A stretch of DNA of 56,113 bases from an uncultured Verrucomicrobiales bacterium (GCA_937928545.1 CALGJQ010000067.1:1-56113), one strand, 5' to 3'; positions 37,595 through 47,148 are shown, counted from the first letter of the stretch. Translations and numbers: made by a program. The notes: a model not told the origin generated them from the sequence alone.

Positions 37595-37981
37595 TTAGAG
37601 CGACTGAGGGCCAAAGGCATCCGGAAGTAACTCACTAAGAAAAGCTTTCTTCACTAGCTTCCCATTCTCATCCGCCATCAGAATCGGCAATCTTGGGGAG
37701 AATTCATTGATCACTTGTCGGCACGCTCCGCAAGGACTTCCGCCCCCTTTTACCACGATCGCCATTCGTTCGAACTCCATTTCTCCAGCGGCTACGGCGG
37801 TCCCAATCGCTACTCTCTCCGCACAAATCGTGAGGCCATAGGAGGCATTTTCAACATTCACCCCCGTGAACACCTTCCCTGATTGACTGAGAAGTGCCGC
37901 ACTTACGGCGAACTTAGAATAAGGCGAATAAGAATTCCTCCTGACTTCAAGAGCCTTCTGAATTAATTCCTCGTCAGTCAT
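37595..37981 (-). CDS. cdd: cytidine deaminase
   Basis: Cdd converts cytidine or deoxycytidine to uridine in pyrimidine salvage. The 128-residue homotetrameric-type enzyme has [17 protein letters not shown] with the zinc-binding Cys and catalytic Glu, and [12 protein letters not shown] with the other two zinc cysteines. It is the last gene of deoB-deoD-cdd and overlaps deoD by 4 bp (ATGA). Confidence 0.95.
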   Translation of the reverse strand: MTDEELIQKALEVRRNSYSPYSKFAVSAALLSQSGKVFTGVNVENASYGLTICAERVAIGTAVAAGEMEFERMAIVVKGGGSPCGACRQVINEFSPRLPILMADENGKLVKKAFLSELLPDAFGPQSL

Positions 37982-38694
37982 TTCGAGATTTTTCTAGTAG
38001 CCTCCAAAGCAATTTCCATCATTCCGGTGAAGCTCTGCTCGCGCTCCTTACTGCTGGTGCTTTCTCCAGTTCGAATGTGATCACTCACGGTGCAAATTGC
38101 CATTCCTCGAGCACCAAATTCAGCGCAAACTCCATAGAGTCCTGCCGCCTCCATCTCAACCCCCATAACCTCCATCTTTTCCATTCGATCGAACATTTCA
38201 GGGAGAGGAGTATAAAAGAGATCAGCCGAGAACAAGTTCCCCACTTTCACCGGAGTTCCTAATTCGCGAGCCGCATTCACGTGTGACTCAAGAAGTTCGT
38301 AGTTGGCGATCGCCGCATAATCATAACTCCCGAAGCGGGCTCGATTCACCCCGCTATCAGTGCAGGCTCCCATCCCAATAAGAACGTCACGGACCTTCAC
38401 CTCTTTCGAAACAGCTCCACAGCTCCCCACCCGAATCAAATTCTTAACACCGTAATCAGTAATCAACTCTTTCGCGTAAATTGAAATGGAGGGGATTCCC
38501 ATTCCGCTCCCCATCACTGAAACAGGAGTCCCTTTGTAAGTCCCGGTAAACGCCAACATATTTCTTACGCTATTTACCTGACTAACATCCTCCAAAAAAG
38601 TTTCCGCGATAAATTTTGCACGCAAAGGATCTCCCGGAAGCAGCACAGTCTCCGCGAAGCCTCCAGCTGCGGTTTCAAGATGAGGTGTCGACAT
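37978..38694 (-). CDS. deoD: purine-nucleoside phosphorylase, DeoD type
   Basis: DeoD splits purine (deoxy)nucleosides to base and ribose-1-phosphate. ATG 38694 gives 238 residues, the length of hexameric bacterial PNP. Motifs are [40 protein letters not shown] (phosphate) and [11 protein letters not shown], and the base-binding SDHIRTGE. The frame extends upstream to 38853 within deoB but without family match. It is 8 bp after deoB and overlaps cdd. Confidence 0.96.
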   Translation of the reverse strand: MSTPHLETAAGGFAETVLLPGDPLRAKFIAETFLEDVSQVNSVRNMLAFTGTYKGTPVSVMGSGMGIPSISIYAKELITDYGVKNLIRVGSCGAVSKEVKVRDVLIGMGACTDSGVNRARFGSYDYAAIANYELLESHVNAARELGTPVKVGNLFSADLFYTPLPEMFDRMEKMEVMGVEMEAAGLYGVCAEFGARGMAICTVSDHIRTGESTSSKEREQSFTGMMEIALEATRKISK

Positions 38695-38702
38695 GCCTCT
38701 CT

Positions 38703-39872
38703 TTAGCCAATTGGAACCCCTTCGTCCATCTCCACTCCGAAGAACTTCCCCACTGTTGCCCCAATATCTGCAAAGCTCTCGCGAATGCCGTAATTTCCAG
38801 CCCCTCTCAAAAGCACCGGAACCCGTTCCCGAGTATGATCCGTTCCAGCCCAAGTGGGATCGTTCCCATGATCCGCGGTAATAATGACTTGATCATCGTC
38901 AGAGATTTCCTTCAAAAAACACCCCAGCTCACGGTCCCATTCTTCTAGGGCTAGCCCATACCCTTCTGGATCGCGGCGATGTCCGTAAAGCATATCGAAA
39001 TCCACGAAATTGGTCATGATTAGATCTCCCTTACAGCCTGCCGATTTAGTCTCTGACCAAAGCGCCGGATGGCCACTCGCTTTCACCTCTTTCGAGAAAC
39101 CCGTATGAGCAAAAATGTCTCCTATTTTTCCGACTCCAATCACGGAGTAGCCAGCCTCCTTCACAAGTTGTAAAACCGTCGGCTTCGGAGGTGGCACCGC
39201 ATAATCCTTGCGGTTCCCTGACCGTTCAAAACTTCCAGGCTCGCCAATGAAGGGTCTCGCAATCACTCGCCCGACCAATGGATCCATCACGGCCTCGCGC
39301 GCCACCTCGCAGAGACAATACAATCTCTCCAATCCGAAAGAGTCCTCATGCGCCGCGATCTGGAAAACAGAATCAGCAGAGGTATAAAAAATCGGCTTTC
39401 CTGAAGTCACGCTTTCTCCACCAAGTCGTTCGACAATTTTTGTTCCACTTGCATGACAATGCCCAAGAGATCCTGGAATTTCACAAGCCTCATAAAGATG
39501 TTCGAGTAAGTCCTTAGGGAAACACTCAGGTATATCGGGATAGTAAGCCCAGTCCCAAAGTGCCGGAACCCCCGCCATTTCCCAATGTCCGCTCGGAGTG
39601 TCTTTTCCAGTTGAGATTTCAGTCGCCGCCGCGAAGGCACCCGACACCGGAACCTGATCCCAACCAGCCGGATAGCGACCATGCACTTGATGATAAGCTT
39701 CACCCAAACCAAGTGACCTCAAAGTAGGCAAATCGAGGGCTCTTCCTTTTTTGTTCAGAAACCACTCAGCAATATGACCGAGAGTATCACTCCCCTCATC
39801 CCCAAAACGCGCTGCATCTGGTGCTCCACCAATTCCTACCGAGTCCATCACGAACCAGAAAAGTTTTCCCAT
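38703..39872 (-). CDS. deoB: phosphopentomutase
   Basis: DeoB interconverts ribose-1-phosphate and ribose-5-phosphate, linking nucleoside breakdown to the pentose phosphate pathway. The 389 residues show the alkaline-phosphatase-type metal site ([20 protein letters not shown]), [17 protein letters not shown], and the C-terminal metal ligands [20 protein letters not shown]. It heads the deoB-deoD-cdd operon. The ATG follows GGTTTTGCC with no Shine-Dalgarno site. Confidence 0.96.
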   Translation of the reverse strand: MGKLFWFVMDSVGIGGAPDAARFGDEGSDTLGHIAEWFLNKKGRALDLPTLRSLGLGEAYHQVHGRYPAGWDQVPVSGAFAAATEISTGKDTPSGHWEMAGVPALWDWAYYPDIPECFPKDLLEHLYEACEIPGSLGHCHASGTKIVERLGGESVTSGKPIFYTSADSVFQIAAHEDSFGLERLYCLCEVAREAVMDPLVGRVIARPFIGEPGSFERSGNRKDYAVPPPKPTVLQLVKEAGYSVIGVGKIGDIFAHTGFSKEVKASGHPALWSETKSAGCKGDLIMTNFVDFDMLYGHRRDPEGYGLALEEWDRELGCFLKEISDDDQVIITADHGNDPTWAGTDHTRERVPVLLRGAGNYGIRESFADIGATVGKFFGVEMDEGVPIG

Positions 39873-39925
39873 GGCAAAACCGTAGGGAAAATTTCATTTC
39901 TTGTCACTTCTCTGTGGGTTGTCGA

Positions 39926-39954
39926 TTGACTTCCCGTTTTTAAATCCCTAAGCT
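39926..39954 (+). promoter_or_regulatory. candidate sigma-70 promoter of zinc-ribbon membrane protein
   Basis: TTGACT (39926-39931), a 17-bp spacer and TAAGCT (39949-39954) fit the consensus, with the -35 nearly perfect. The ATG is 28 bp beyond the -10. It lies in the 109-bp gap shared with the divergent deoB. Confidence 0.5.
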
Positions 39955-39981
39955 AGCCTAACAAATCCCCGATAACCCCTG

Positions 39982-41394
39982 ATGTCACAAAACGAAACTA
40001 TTCAGTTCGCTTGTCCGAGCTGCAACACAGGCTTAACTGTACCTGCCAATCTAGCCGGAGTCACTGGACCCTGTCCCCATTGCCAAGCGGCTATCACGGC
40101 ACCTCATCCAGTTCCTGTTGCCCCTCAACAAGTTCCTGCAAATCCGGTTGCCCAAGCTCCAGCTCCACAAGACTATCCGCAACAACAAGCTCCTCCAGTT
40201 CAGACGTATGAAGCTCAAACTGAAGCAGAGATTCCATCTGAGCGTCCTCCAGGACAGCCACCCCATAAACAGGCCGTCAATACTCAAGCAGAACCGACTC
40301 CTGCTAGGGCTGCACCTGTTGATATGGAACCAGCGCCTCGAACTAAACACAAGCGGCGTAAAATCTGGCCTACTCTTCTCTTCCCCGCTCTCTTCCTTCT
40401 TCTTGCTGCAGCCGTCGTTTATCTTATCCTAGATTTAATGGGGATTTTGGATTTTGGAGACAAAACTCCCAAAGAACAGGAACCTAGCTCAATTACACAA
40501 ACAACTCCTGAGCCAGTTCCAACCATTCTCCCACCAGAAGAAGAAATCGAAGCTACCCCTATTTCAGAAACAGTCATTGCACCCGAGGAAGAGCCTATTT
40601 CTGTCAGCCCTGCTAAACTGGAGCCATTGGAGCACGACCCACAAGATGTCAAAAAGCCGGGCGAGGTTTCCACTGAGCTTCCTGATCTCACCAAGAAAGC
40701 TCCTCCTTCAGATGCTGATTCTGTTAAAATGAGGACTGTAGCAATCAAAGAGGCTCAGGAGGTACTAAAAAGATTTCTCGTTGCTCAAACCTTTGAGGAA
40801 CGCAAACCACTTATAACGAAAAGTGATCGAAGCGATGAAGTCCTTGCCGCATCGAGCCTTGGCAAACGATTCCCAAAAAATTTGGAACCGTCGATTCTTA
40901 CGGTGAGAGAGAGAGATGGAGATCGTTCGTTTGAAGTTTTTTTTTCGGTTCCATTCGAGCAAACAGAGGGTGATCGATCTAGGATCGTTTTGTTGCGCAC
41001 AGTTAGCTACTCTGAAGAAGATGCACCAAAGATACATACTGACCCATTCTTAGATTTATACGAAGAGCCAATAAAAGCCTTCCACTCTGAGAAGAAAGAA
41101 GGGACTGGAACCTTCAGCAGCATTGTCGAATTTTCTGCCTACTGCTTTGATGACATTCCAAAAGCCGCGACCATGGCTAAGGTGACTTTCTACACCAATA
41201 TCGCGGCCTCAGCAAAACCGATTGCCACTGCTTACCTTAGTAAGGAATCGGAGCCTTTCAAACAGCTCTCCAAGATGGCCAAGACGAGAAAAAGAATCCC
41301 AGCTACTGTCAGCGTCACCTGGGACACCGAATCGGACCCTAAACGTCCATTCCTTCAGGTCATCCGTATTGAGGCCATTAACTGGAGCCTGTAA
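39982..41394 (+). CDS. zinc-ribbon/proline-rich membrane protein of unknown function
   Basis: The 470-residue protein opens with a zinc ribbon (FACPSCNTGLTVP ... GPCPHCQAAI: two CxxC pairs). A proline- and glutamine-rich linker follows, then a basic patch (RTKHKRRKIWP) and one membrane helix at about 134-153. The outer part has a second low-complexity acidic and proline stretch, then a folded beta-rich C-terminal domain of about 230 residues ending in FLQVIRIEAINWSL. No enzyme motif is seen. The layout, with a ribbon inside and a folded domain outside, resembles sensor or scaffold proteins common in Planctomycetes and Verrucomicrobia. Confidence 0.7.
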   Translation: MSQNETIQFACPSCNTGLTVPANLAGVTGPCPHCQAAITAPHPVPVAPQQVPANPVAQAPAPQDYPQQQAPPVQTYEAQTEAEIPSERPPGQPPHKQAVNTQAEPTPARAAPVDMEPAPRTKHKRRKIWPTLLFPALFLLLAAAVVYLILDLMGILDFGDKTPKEQEPSSITQTTPEPVPTILPPEEEIEATPISETVIAPEEEPISVSPAKLEPLEHDPQDVKKPGEVSTELPDLTKKAPPSDADSVKMRTVAIKEAQEVLKRFLVAQTFEERKPLITKSDRSDEVLAASSLGKRFPKNLEPSILTVRERDGDRSFEVFFSVPFEQTEGDRSRIVLLRTVSYSEEDAPKIHTDPFLDLYEEPIKAFHSEKKEGTGTFSSIVEFSAYCFDDIPKAATMAKVTFYTNIAASAKPIATAYLSKESEPFKQLSKMAKTRKRIPATVSVTWDTESDPKRPFLQVIRIEAINWSL

Positions 41395-41406
41395 GAGAGG
41401 CCCATC

Positions 41407-41865
41407 TTATTGGAGGCCTTCTGCGGCCAAAGCCTTGATCCCTCCTTCAAGGACATAAACCTCGAAGCCAAGCGCCTCGGAATGACGCTCACGCAATTGC
41501 GTGGCAACGTATTTCGATGAGCCACAGCCCGCTTGATTGCAGTAAACGACCACCTTCGGCTTCGCTTCGGTCAGCATTTTCATCATGAACTCAGGCTCGA
41601 GATCTAACCAATCTTCCTGATCATTAAGAAGAACGGCATCACTTAGGCCATTCCTTTTCCAGTCCTCTCGCGGACGAGCATCAACCCAAAGGATCTCCTC
41701 AGCTTTCCACTCCCTCACCACAGAAAGACAAACGAAGTGCTCATCTAGAGTGCTTTGATCACAGGCCACGGACCGATCAGGTGGCCCTACAATTTTCCAC
41801 GTCGCAAAGGACATAAGACAACTCAGCCCCACTAGGCCGAAAATCGAATAAAGCCATCGCCTCAT
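41407..41865 (-). CDS. membrane-anchored rhodanese-domain protein
   Basis: This 152-residue protein has an N-terminal signal anchor (about 4-26) and a single rhodanese domain (EEILWVDARPREDWKRNGLS). The active-site loop is YCNQAGCGSSKY, where the first Cys is in the catalytic position and a second Cys lies four residues later. That could form a disulfide. The domain faces the periplasm. It is the last gene of the five-gene ECF operon and overlaps the DUF1573 gene by 4 bp. Confidence 0.82.
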   Translation of the reverse strand: MRRWLYSIFGLVGLSCLMSFATWKIVGPPDRSVACDQSTLDEHFVCLSVVREWKAEEILWVDARPREDWKRNGLSDAVLLNDQEDWLDLEPEFMMKMLTEAKPKVVVYCNQAGCGSSKYVATQLRERHSEALGFEVYVLEGGIKALAAEGLQ

Positions 41866-42572
41866 TTCACAGCTCCAGTCTTTGTTGAGGTCTTCAACTT
41901 TGGCCGAGTCGTCACGTAGACGATTGCCCTTTTAAATTTCGGCACCTTACAATCAGTGCGCAGTGAAATCATACCCATCCCAGTCTCGTTAGTAGCAGCC
42001 GGTTTCACTCGCACCTCATACTCCCACCCCTCCTTGAGGGTCTTCACTTCGTATGGATAAGCTTTCTCATTAGTGGCTGAATGAGAAGTGATCATAATTG
42101 GCTCACTATGATTCACCTTAATTTTAATCACCTTTTCTTCAGCAGGCCCATCCTTATCCCACTTCAAGGTGCTCGGACTGAGTTCTAGTAACTGAGGAAT
42201 GTGAACCCGAACAGTTAAGTGAATCGGCTCGTGACCTTTCAATTTAAGTTCAATCGCTTTATCGACTGTCCCCACAAATTTCGAGGTGTCAAATCGAGCT
42301 TTAATGACGCCTTTTTCACCAGGCTTCCAATGAAGCTTCGCCGACCGATCGGGCAAAAGAGGCTCCACCCTCCCTGCCAAACAAGTGCACAGAGCGTCAT
42401 AAGATAGGATCGTTTCATCACTCCCCTTAATTTCAAAGGGGAATTCACCAGTCACTTCGTTTTGATCGTGCCCAACTTGGATCTCAACCAGCTTGGACTT
42501 GAATGCCATCTCTGCTGTTGAAACGGAAACAGTGCAGATCAATGCCACTAAGGCGATGAATGAGACCTTCAT
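41862..42572 (-). CDS. DUF1573-like secreted protein
   Basis: ATG 42572 gives 236 residues with a signal peptide of about 20 (ALVALICTVSVSTAEM). The mature part matches the DUF1573 type: an Ig-like fold with a CxC element at LCTCLAGRVEPLLPDRS, plus strands such as LHWKPGEKGVIKARFDTSKF, which is the typical 'pgesg.i...fdt..f.G' pattern. Such proteins are common in Bacteroidetes and PVC bacteria. It overlaps the upstream gene by one base (TAATG) and the rhodanese by 4 bp, so all are co-translated. Confidence 0.82.
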   Translation of the reverse strand: MKVSFIALVALICTVSVSTAEMAFKSKLVEIQVGHDQNEVTGEFPFEIKGSDETILSYDALCTCLAGRVEPLLPDRSAKLHWKPGEKGVIKARFDTSKFVGTVDKAIELKLKGHEPIHLTVRVHIPQLLELSPSTLKWDKDGPAEEKVIKIKVNHSEPIMITSHSATNEKAYPYEVKTLKEGWEYEVRVKPAATNETGMGMISLRTDCKVPKFKRAIVYVTTRPKLKTSTKTGAVK

Positions 42573-43060
42573 TAATTTTTTAAATCTTCGATCTGGACTG
42601 CCAAAATAAGGCGACCTTTCCGCCATTCTGGGCCGAGAAGATAGAGAGTCTTCCCTTTTGTCAGTAATGGATTAGTACTGAAAATTTTACGCTTACTTTG
42701 CCAGTATTCGAGCACCATTTGAACCTTACCCGCGTCAGTCCTTTTAATGGGTTGGAAGCTCACCAAAATTTCTTTTGAGGGCCTAAGTGGAGTGGCCCAG
42801 CTTTCATAGCCCTTGAGAATATTCGGAGTATCAGTTCCCAGCAATCGGTAGTCGCTAAATTCTAATTCCTTAATCGCCTTAAGCTGCTTGATGTCATTGG
42901 CATCAACTTCCTTCGCCAAGCTCCCGGCGATACTCGGATTCCCATTCGTCGCAAAAATCAACTTCACACTCATTGATCCAATCGCTTCCATCCCTGGATC
43001 ACCAGCAGACAGGCGAGTCACTAAGAGCGAGAGAATTGTGAGAATGTGGAGGATTTTCAT
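42572..43060 (-). CDS. secreted protein of unknown function in ECF operon
   Basis: This 162-residue protein has a signal peptide of about 19 (ILTILSLLVTRLSAGD). The mature part is a mixed alpha/beta domain (SMSVKLIFATNGNPSIAGSL, KVQMVLEYWQSKRKIF) ending in a beta hairpin, RLILAVQIEDLKN. I recognise no family. It sits between the anti-sigma factor (8 bp) and the DUF1573 protein (1-bp overlap), so a periplasmic role in the same response is likely. Confidence 0.7.
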   Translation of the reverse strand: MKILHILTILSLLVTRLSAGDPGMEAIGSMSVKLIFATNGNPSIAGSLAKEVDANDIKQLKAIKELEFSDYRLLGTDTPNILKGYESWATPLRPSKEILVSFQPIKRTDAGKVQMVLEYWQSKRKIFSTNPLLTKGKTLYLLGPEWRKGRLILAVQIEDLKN

Positions 43061-43068
43061 TTTTAAAC

Positions 43069-43668
43069 TTACTGGAAACGACGGGCTTCAGAGCTTGTAT
43101 AAGCATTTGGGAGATCTTCACTTGTCGATACTGTGACAAAATCAATGTCATCACGAATGGCGGACAGGCCATTCACAACAATCGCTGAAACTTGACCATC
43201 CTCATCGGAGATGACCTCAGCATTCAAAGCTTTACCCGTAAAGTAGACGGTCGGCAAACCGGCAACAGAATCAGTCTTCGAGGCCTCAGCTGAAACTAGT
43301 CCATCTGTGGTCCGTGAAACTTTATGGCCAGCAAAGAAAGAGAGAACGAGAGCTAAAGCACCAGCTGGAGCCCAAGCCCAACGCAAAGACTGCCACCAAC
43401 GCTCCGCCTTTTTGGCTGGATGCTGCGACTTAACTTCAAGATCAATCTTTCGCATCAATTGGCTGTTGAAAAAATCACCGTATGGCGGTTCTACGGAAGA
43501 AGGGACTTCGTCCTTAACAGACTGCGCGAGATTCTTCATGGCCTCGAGATCGGCTTTGATTTGAGGGTCGTTTTCCCTGAGGGTGTCAAGTTGCAGCTTC
43601 TCATCAGAAGACAACACACCATCGGTCCACTTTACAAAGAGTTCCTCAGTCGTTTCTTTTTTCATCAC
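43069..43668 (-). CDS. membrane anti-sigma factor
   Basis: This 199-residue protein has a cytoplasmic helical N-terminus (LFVKWTDGVLSSDEKLQLDT), one membrane helix at about 95-113 (WAWAPAGALALVLSFFAGHK) and a periplasmic tail. It lacks the zinc HxxxCxxC motif and contains no cysteine. It overlaps the sigma gene by 23 bp, the coupling usual for anti-sigma factors, which hold the sigma inactive at the membrane until the periplasmic signal arrives. Confidence 0.8.
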   Translation of the reverse strand: MMKKETTEELFVKWTDGVLSSDEKLQLDTLRENDPQIKADLEAMKNLAQSVKDEVPSSVEPPYGDFFNSQLMRKIDLEVKSQHPAKKAERWWQSLRWAWAPAGALALVLSFFAGHKVSRTTDGLVSAEASKTDSVAGLPTVYFTGKALNAEVISDEDGQVSAIVVNGLSAIRDDIDFVTVSTSEDLPNAYTSSEARRFQ

Positions 43669-44311
43669 TTAATAGGGATTGGAGTTTTTTACGGGCATAG
43701 TAGAGACGGCTCATTACCGTCCCCAAGGAGCAGTCCATCACTTTTGCGATCTCCTTATAATCGAAGCCTTGGACTTCTCTCAGGAGGATCGTTTCACGAT
43801 GTTCTGCGTTTAAAGTTGCGAGGGCGGCGTTGATACGCTCCCCCAGTTCGGAATTAGCCAGAGCATGATCTGGTCTCAGAGTCATTGATGGACTGGTTTT
43901 TGATCCAGCCGCAATGTCAGCTTGGCTTAACACACCATCATCCAGCTCACCGGCGGAGTCAATTTTACGTTTCCTCAACCAGTCGTAGACTACGTTATGA
44001 GTGATTCGATACAACCAAGTTGAAAATTTGGCACGCGCTTCAAACTTTGGAAGCGCTTTCCAAACCTTCAAAAAGACCTCCTGAGACAAATCCCAGGCGT
44101 CGGCCTCATTTTTAATCATATTTTGAACCATTGCATAAACCTTTCCACGATGGCGTGTCACGAGAGTCTCGAAAGCTCGGGTATCTCCCTTCTGACATGC
44201 TTCAATGAGCTCTTGATCAGGGATTTCCTGCTCACTAGACCCAGCATCGGGAGAGGCCCCAGCTGGCGCCATCAGTTGTTTGGACGTGAGCCATCGTAAA
44301 AAATTCATCAA
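43646..44311 (-). CDS. ECF-family RNA polymerase sigma factor
   Basis: This 221-residue sigma factor has region 2 in NEADAWDLSQEVFLKVWKAL and AKFSTWLYRITHNVVYDWLR. Region 4 is in LNAEHRETILLREVQGFDYK and EIAKVMDCSLGTVMSRLYYA. It has an N-terminal extension of about 30 residues of low complexity (LMAPAGASPDAGSSEQE). It heads the sigma, anti-sigma, unknown, DUF1573, rhodanese operon, whose genes overlap or abut. Only 42 bp separate it from the upstream GTPase gene. Confidence 0.93.
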   Translation of the reverse strand: MMNFLRWLTSKQLMAPAGASPDAGSSEQEIPDQELIEACQKGDTRAFETLVTRHRGKVYAMVQNMIKNEADAWDLSQEVFLKVWKALPKFEARAKFSTWLYRITHNVVYDWLRKRKIDSAGELDDGVLSQADIAAGSKTSPSMTLRPDHALANSELGERINAALATLNAEHRETILLREVQGFDYKEIAKVMDCSLGTVMSRLYYARKKLQSLLSDEKRND

Positions 44312-44353
44312 CGAAGTTAAAATTTACCGGAATAATTCGAATCTGACCAGCCT

Positions 44354-45796
44354 TTAGCCAGCTTCCACCTCCTCAAGAATCACGACCACTTCCCGAAATA
44401 CCTCCGGGTCAAAGCTCCTCTCGGCCCCTTTCAGCTGAGAAATGATCCACTTCTGCATGATCGAGCGACGCTCACGGGGGAATCGCCGAACCCAGCCATC
44501 TCCCTCACCGTCAATGAGTTCCTGATCACGACGCCCATGCGAACGGATCACGATTTCCTCGTAGTGGTGCAACACTCGATCCAAAAGAATCCAAGCGAAA
44601 TTATCACTCTCCGGTGGTCCCATCACGAGAGCTTTGTGGCTCTGCCCGTCAAAACTAACTCCTTGAGCCGAGATTTTGAGCTCGGGAAGACTATCTCCTT
44701 TGAAAAAAGCCCCTCCCGCTCCCGTTAAAGCACCAAACAAAGTCCCCAAGCCATGGGTCAAGCCCGCACTTCCGATATCAACCGCTGCTCCCGCGGCCCC
44801 GCCGGCGATTCCGCCCGCAATCGCCAATTGTTGTCTTGAAAGCCCCCATTTTTGCCAGGTTTCCTCAGAACTCAAATCCACCCCATGGAATTTCTCCTCC
44901 GCCACTTCCACTTTTAGGAGCTTATGACGATAGAGCTTTAATAGCTTACTGTAAGTCTTCTCCTCAAGCTTTGCGATCGCCCCGTAGTAACGCTTCTTCA
45001 GAGCTTCCTTGGCCCGCTCTTTACGATGCTCCAGCTCTTCCTCCTTCTCATCAATTTTTTCACTTTCCCGATGCTTCAAGGCCTTCGATAAAAACTCCAT
45101 GATCGCCTCAGCGCTCTCTTCCCGGCGCTGCTCCCACTCGGTATCGATCAAACGGATTGTTTCTTCAATTCGGGTTTTGTTCACCTCATCGATTTCCAAA
45201 AGTGATTTCAACAAGCTCCGACGTTCCTCGAAACGAGCATGATGCGCATTAAAAGTCCGCACCAAATTAAAATAGCTCCCCAATCGACTCCTCCACTCCT
45301 TCGTCCTCTCAGGATGCTCGCTGCGTTCATTCAGCAAAGCCATCCGAGGAGTCCCGGTCCAACGAATGATCTCCATCTCCGCGACGAAAGCGTCTCGAAG
45401 TGGCTTCGAAGGATCAATCACGTAAAGCACTCCCGCCCCCTCTACAATCGGCTCCAACAAACGTGCCTCATCCTCAAATTCCCCCTTCTCCAGCTGCTCC
45501 ACCACGAATTGTTTCACGGTCGCTAAATTCGGAGTCCCCTCTCCATGCATATCCTGAATCGCTCGCATCGCCTCCAAGGCTCTCGAAAATCCCGGCGTAT
45601 CGACAAAGCGGATCATCTCCTTGTCGTCAAAAGTCAATGGCAGCGCCTGGCACTGCGTCGTCTCGCCCGGCGTGCTACTCACTCGAATCAAGCGATCGTC
45701 ATCGATCTCCAAAAGCGTGGAGAGAACCGATGACTTCCCCATGTTAATTTTTCCAACCACCGCAAAAGTCGGCGCATCTGTAACCCATTCGTTCAT
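44354..45796 (-). CDS. DUF3482-type GTPase with glycine zipper
   Basis: This 480-residue protein has an Era-like GTPase domain: G1 is GKINMGKSS (15-23), G2 Thr is in STPGETTQ, and G3 is DTPG (66-69). A G4 NKxD is not apparent, though LLNER may serve. A long charged coiled coil follows (EEELEHRKERAKEALKKRYY). Then comes a glycine-rich hydrophobic segment at about 335-375 (AIAGGIAGGAAGAAVDIGSA), a glycine zipper that could insert in membranes. It fits the DUF3482 family. It overlaps the upstream DUF2868 gene by 4 bp. Confidence 0.85.
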   Translation of the reverse strand: MNEWVTDAPTFAVVGKINMGKSSVLSTLLEIDDDRLIRVSSTPGETTQCQALPLTFDDKEMIRFVDTPGFSRALEAMRAIQDMHGEGTPNLATVKQFVVEQLEKGEFEDEARLLEPIVEGAGVLYVIDPSKPLRDAFVAEMEIIRWTGTPRMALLNERSEHPERTKEWRSRLGSYFNLVRTFNAHHARFEERRSLLKSLLEIDEVNKTRIEETIRLIDTEWEQRREESAEAIMEFLSKALKHRESEKIDEKEEELEHRKERAKEALKKRYYGAIAKLEEKTYSKLLKLYRHKLLKVEVAEEKFHGVDLSSEETWQKWGLSRQQLAIAGGIAGGAAGAAVDIGSAGLTHGLGTLFGALTGAGGAFFKGDSLPELKISAQGVSFDGQSHKALVMGPPESDNFAWILLDRVLHHYEEIVIRSHGRRDQELIDGEGDGWVRRFPRERRSIMQKWIISQLKGAERSFDPEVFREVVVILEEVEAG

Positions 45797-47148
45797 CCTT
45801 TATAAGCAACACATTCCAGCCGCGGATCACGCAGCCCATCGATAAATTCCTGCCAAGTCCCAAAGTCATCCTCACTCGGTGCCGCCACTCCATCACCCAA
45901 AACCAAAACTCTCAAAACCGTTTCCCCACCCGCTTCTTTCCGGATCCTCTCAATCAAAGCCACCATTTGCTTCGGTGAAAGACTCCATCCCTCCACCAAC
46001 AACACCACCCCGCAAGGAGCCGCTTTCATCGCCTCCCAAGCTTCACGTTCTTCTCCGGCATCCAGAACCCCTACCGAAAATGATTTCTCAGGATTCACAC
46101 GCAGATTCTGAAGTAAAAAAGGTCGCAACTCGCCAACGTCCAGCCCCAGCCCCCCCACATCAAGAAGCACCACCCCATCCTTCATTCCCTCCATACTCAC
46201 CGCACGCTCCACTCGGCTTAACTCTCGCCAAAGCTTACGATGCTCCAAATCCTGAAACTCGAGCCCCTTTAAAACACCACGTTCCTTCCAAATCGCCATC
46301 AACCACAACAGGAGGCGAGGAACCAATCCCCACACCAAAAGCGCGAGAAAGATGAAGTTGAAAAAAGCGGTCCAGTTTTCATCACCTGTCTCTCCCGAGA
46401 CATCTTTCAAACCAACAATTTGACCATCAGTAAGGCCCTCGCCACCCCAAGCCGCCGCCAAAAAGCGGGTCACCTTCCCGAGGCTATCGCCTCCAAATTG
46501 CGACAAGCTCGACTCCCAATAAAAATTGATCTCTGTAAACCAAAGGAGGCCAAACAGCCCCGCAATTAATCCTAGGTTAAACCCCACCCCTCCTACTTGC
46601 AGCATCCTTGTCAGCCGCCACCCCAGAGCCGATGGCTGACGCCCCTTTCCCTGAATCAAAGACTTCCACGTATCAGGACTCACTTTCCCCGCGCATCGGC
46701 GCACCAGTGACGAAACAATCTCCTTCACCCAACCCAATCCCCCAATCCAATAGCGCGCGAGTAAGAAAGTCATCAAACCAGCGATCAAAATTACCCATTG
46801 AATCCCGATCGTCCCGGCCAACATCACCCAAATGTTCAAAGCCCCCTCACCTTTCACTTCCGTGACCAAGCCGCGAATCACTCCGACACCCAGCAAAAAG
46901 GTCCCAATCAAGAGCGCCAAAGCACCCAGACGAGTTACCGAAACCACCTTCGCCCCGCTCCCTCGTTTCTTTGATCGGAGCCATTCCTTAAATCCCCAGC
47001 GGCGTTTCGATAAATCCGATAACTCTCCCTCCCGCAGCTCACTTCGGATCAGCCTTCCCACTTCCGCATCAACCGCAGGAGATTGCTGCACTGCCACCTC
47101 AAAATCGACAAGCTCTTCCAAGCTCCATGTATTTCTCCCAGCTGGCAT
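45793..47148 (-). CDS. DUF2868-type membrane protein
   Basis: This 451-residue membrane protein has four main hydrophobic segments (about 73-97, 108-135, 190-215 and 268-290) and a soluble C-terminal domain of about 130 residues. The pattern and the partner gene match DUF2868, a family that is almost always beside a DUF3482 GTPase. The C-terminal domain (VVLLVEGWSLSPKQMVALIE, TVLRVLVLGDGVAAPSEDD) has a Rossmann-like alternation but no P-loop. Function is unknown. The ATGA overlap shows translational coupling with the GTPase. Confidence 0.85.
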   Translation of the reverse strand: MPAGRNTWSLEELVDFEVAVQQSPAVDAEVGRLIRSELREGELSDLSKRRWGFKEWLRSKKRGSGAKVVSVTRLGALALLIGTFLLGVGVIRGLVTEVKGEGALNIWVMLAGTIGIQWVILIAGLMTFLLARYWIGGLGWVKEIVSSLVRRCAGKVSPDTWKSLIQGKGRQPSALGWRLTRMLQVGGVGFNLGLIAGLFGLLWFTEINFYWESSLSQFGGDSLGKVTRFLAAAWGGEGLTDGQIVGLKDVSGETGDENWTAFFNFIFLALLVWGLVPRLLLWLMAIWKERGVLKGLEFQDLEHRKLWRELSRVERAVSMEGMKDGVVLLDVGGLGLDVGELRPFLLQNLRVNPEKSFSVGVLDAGEEREAWEAMKAAPCGVVLLVEGWSLSPKQMVALIERIRKEAGGETVLRVLVLGDGVAAPSEDDFGTWQEFIDGLRDPRLECVAYKG

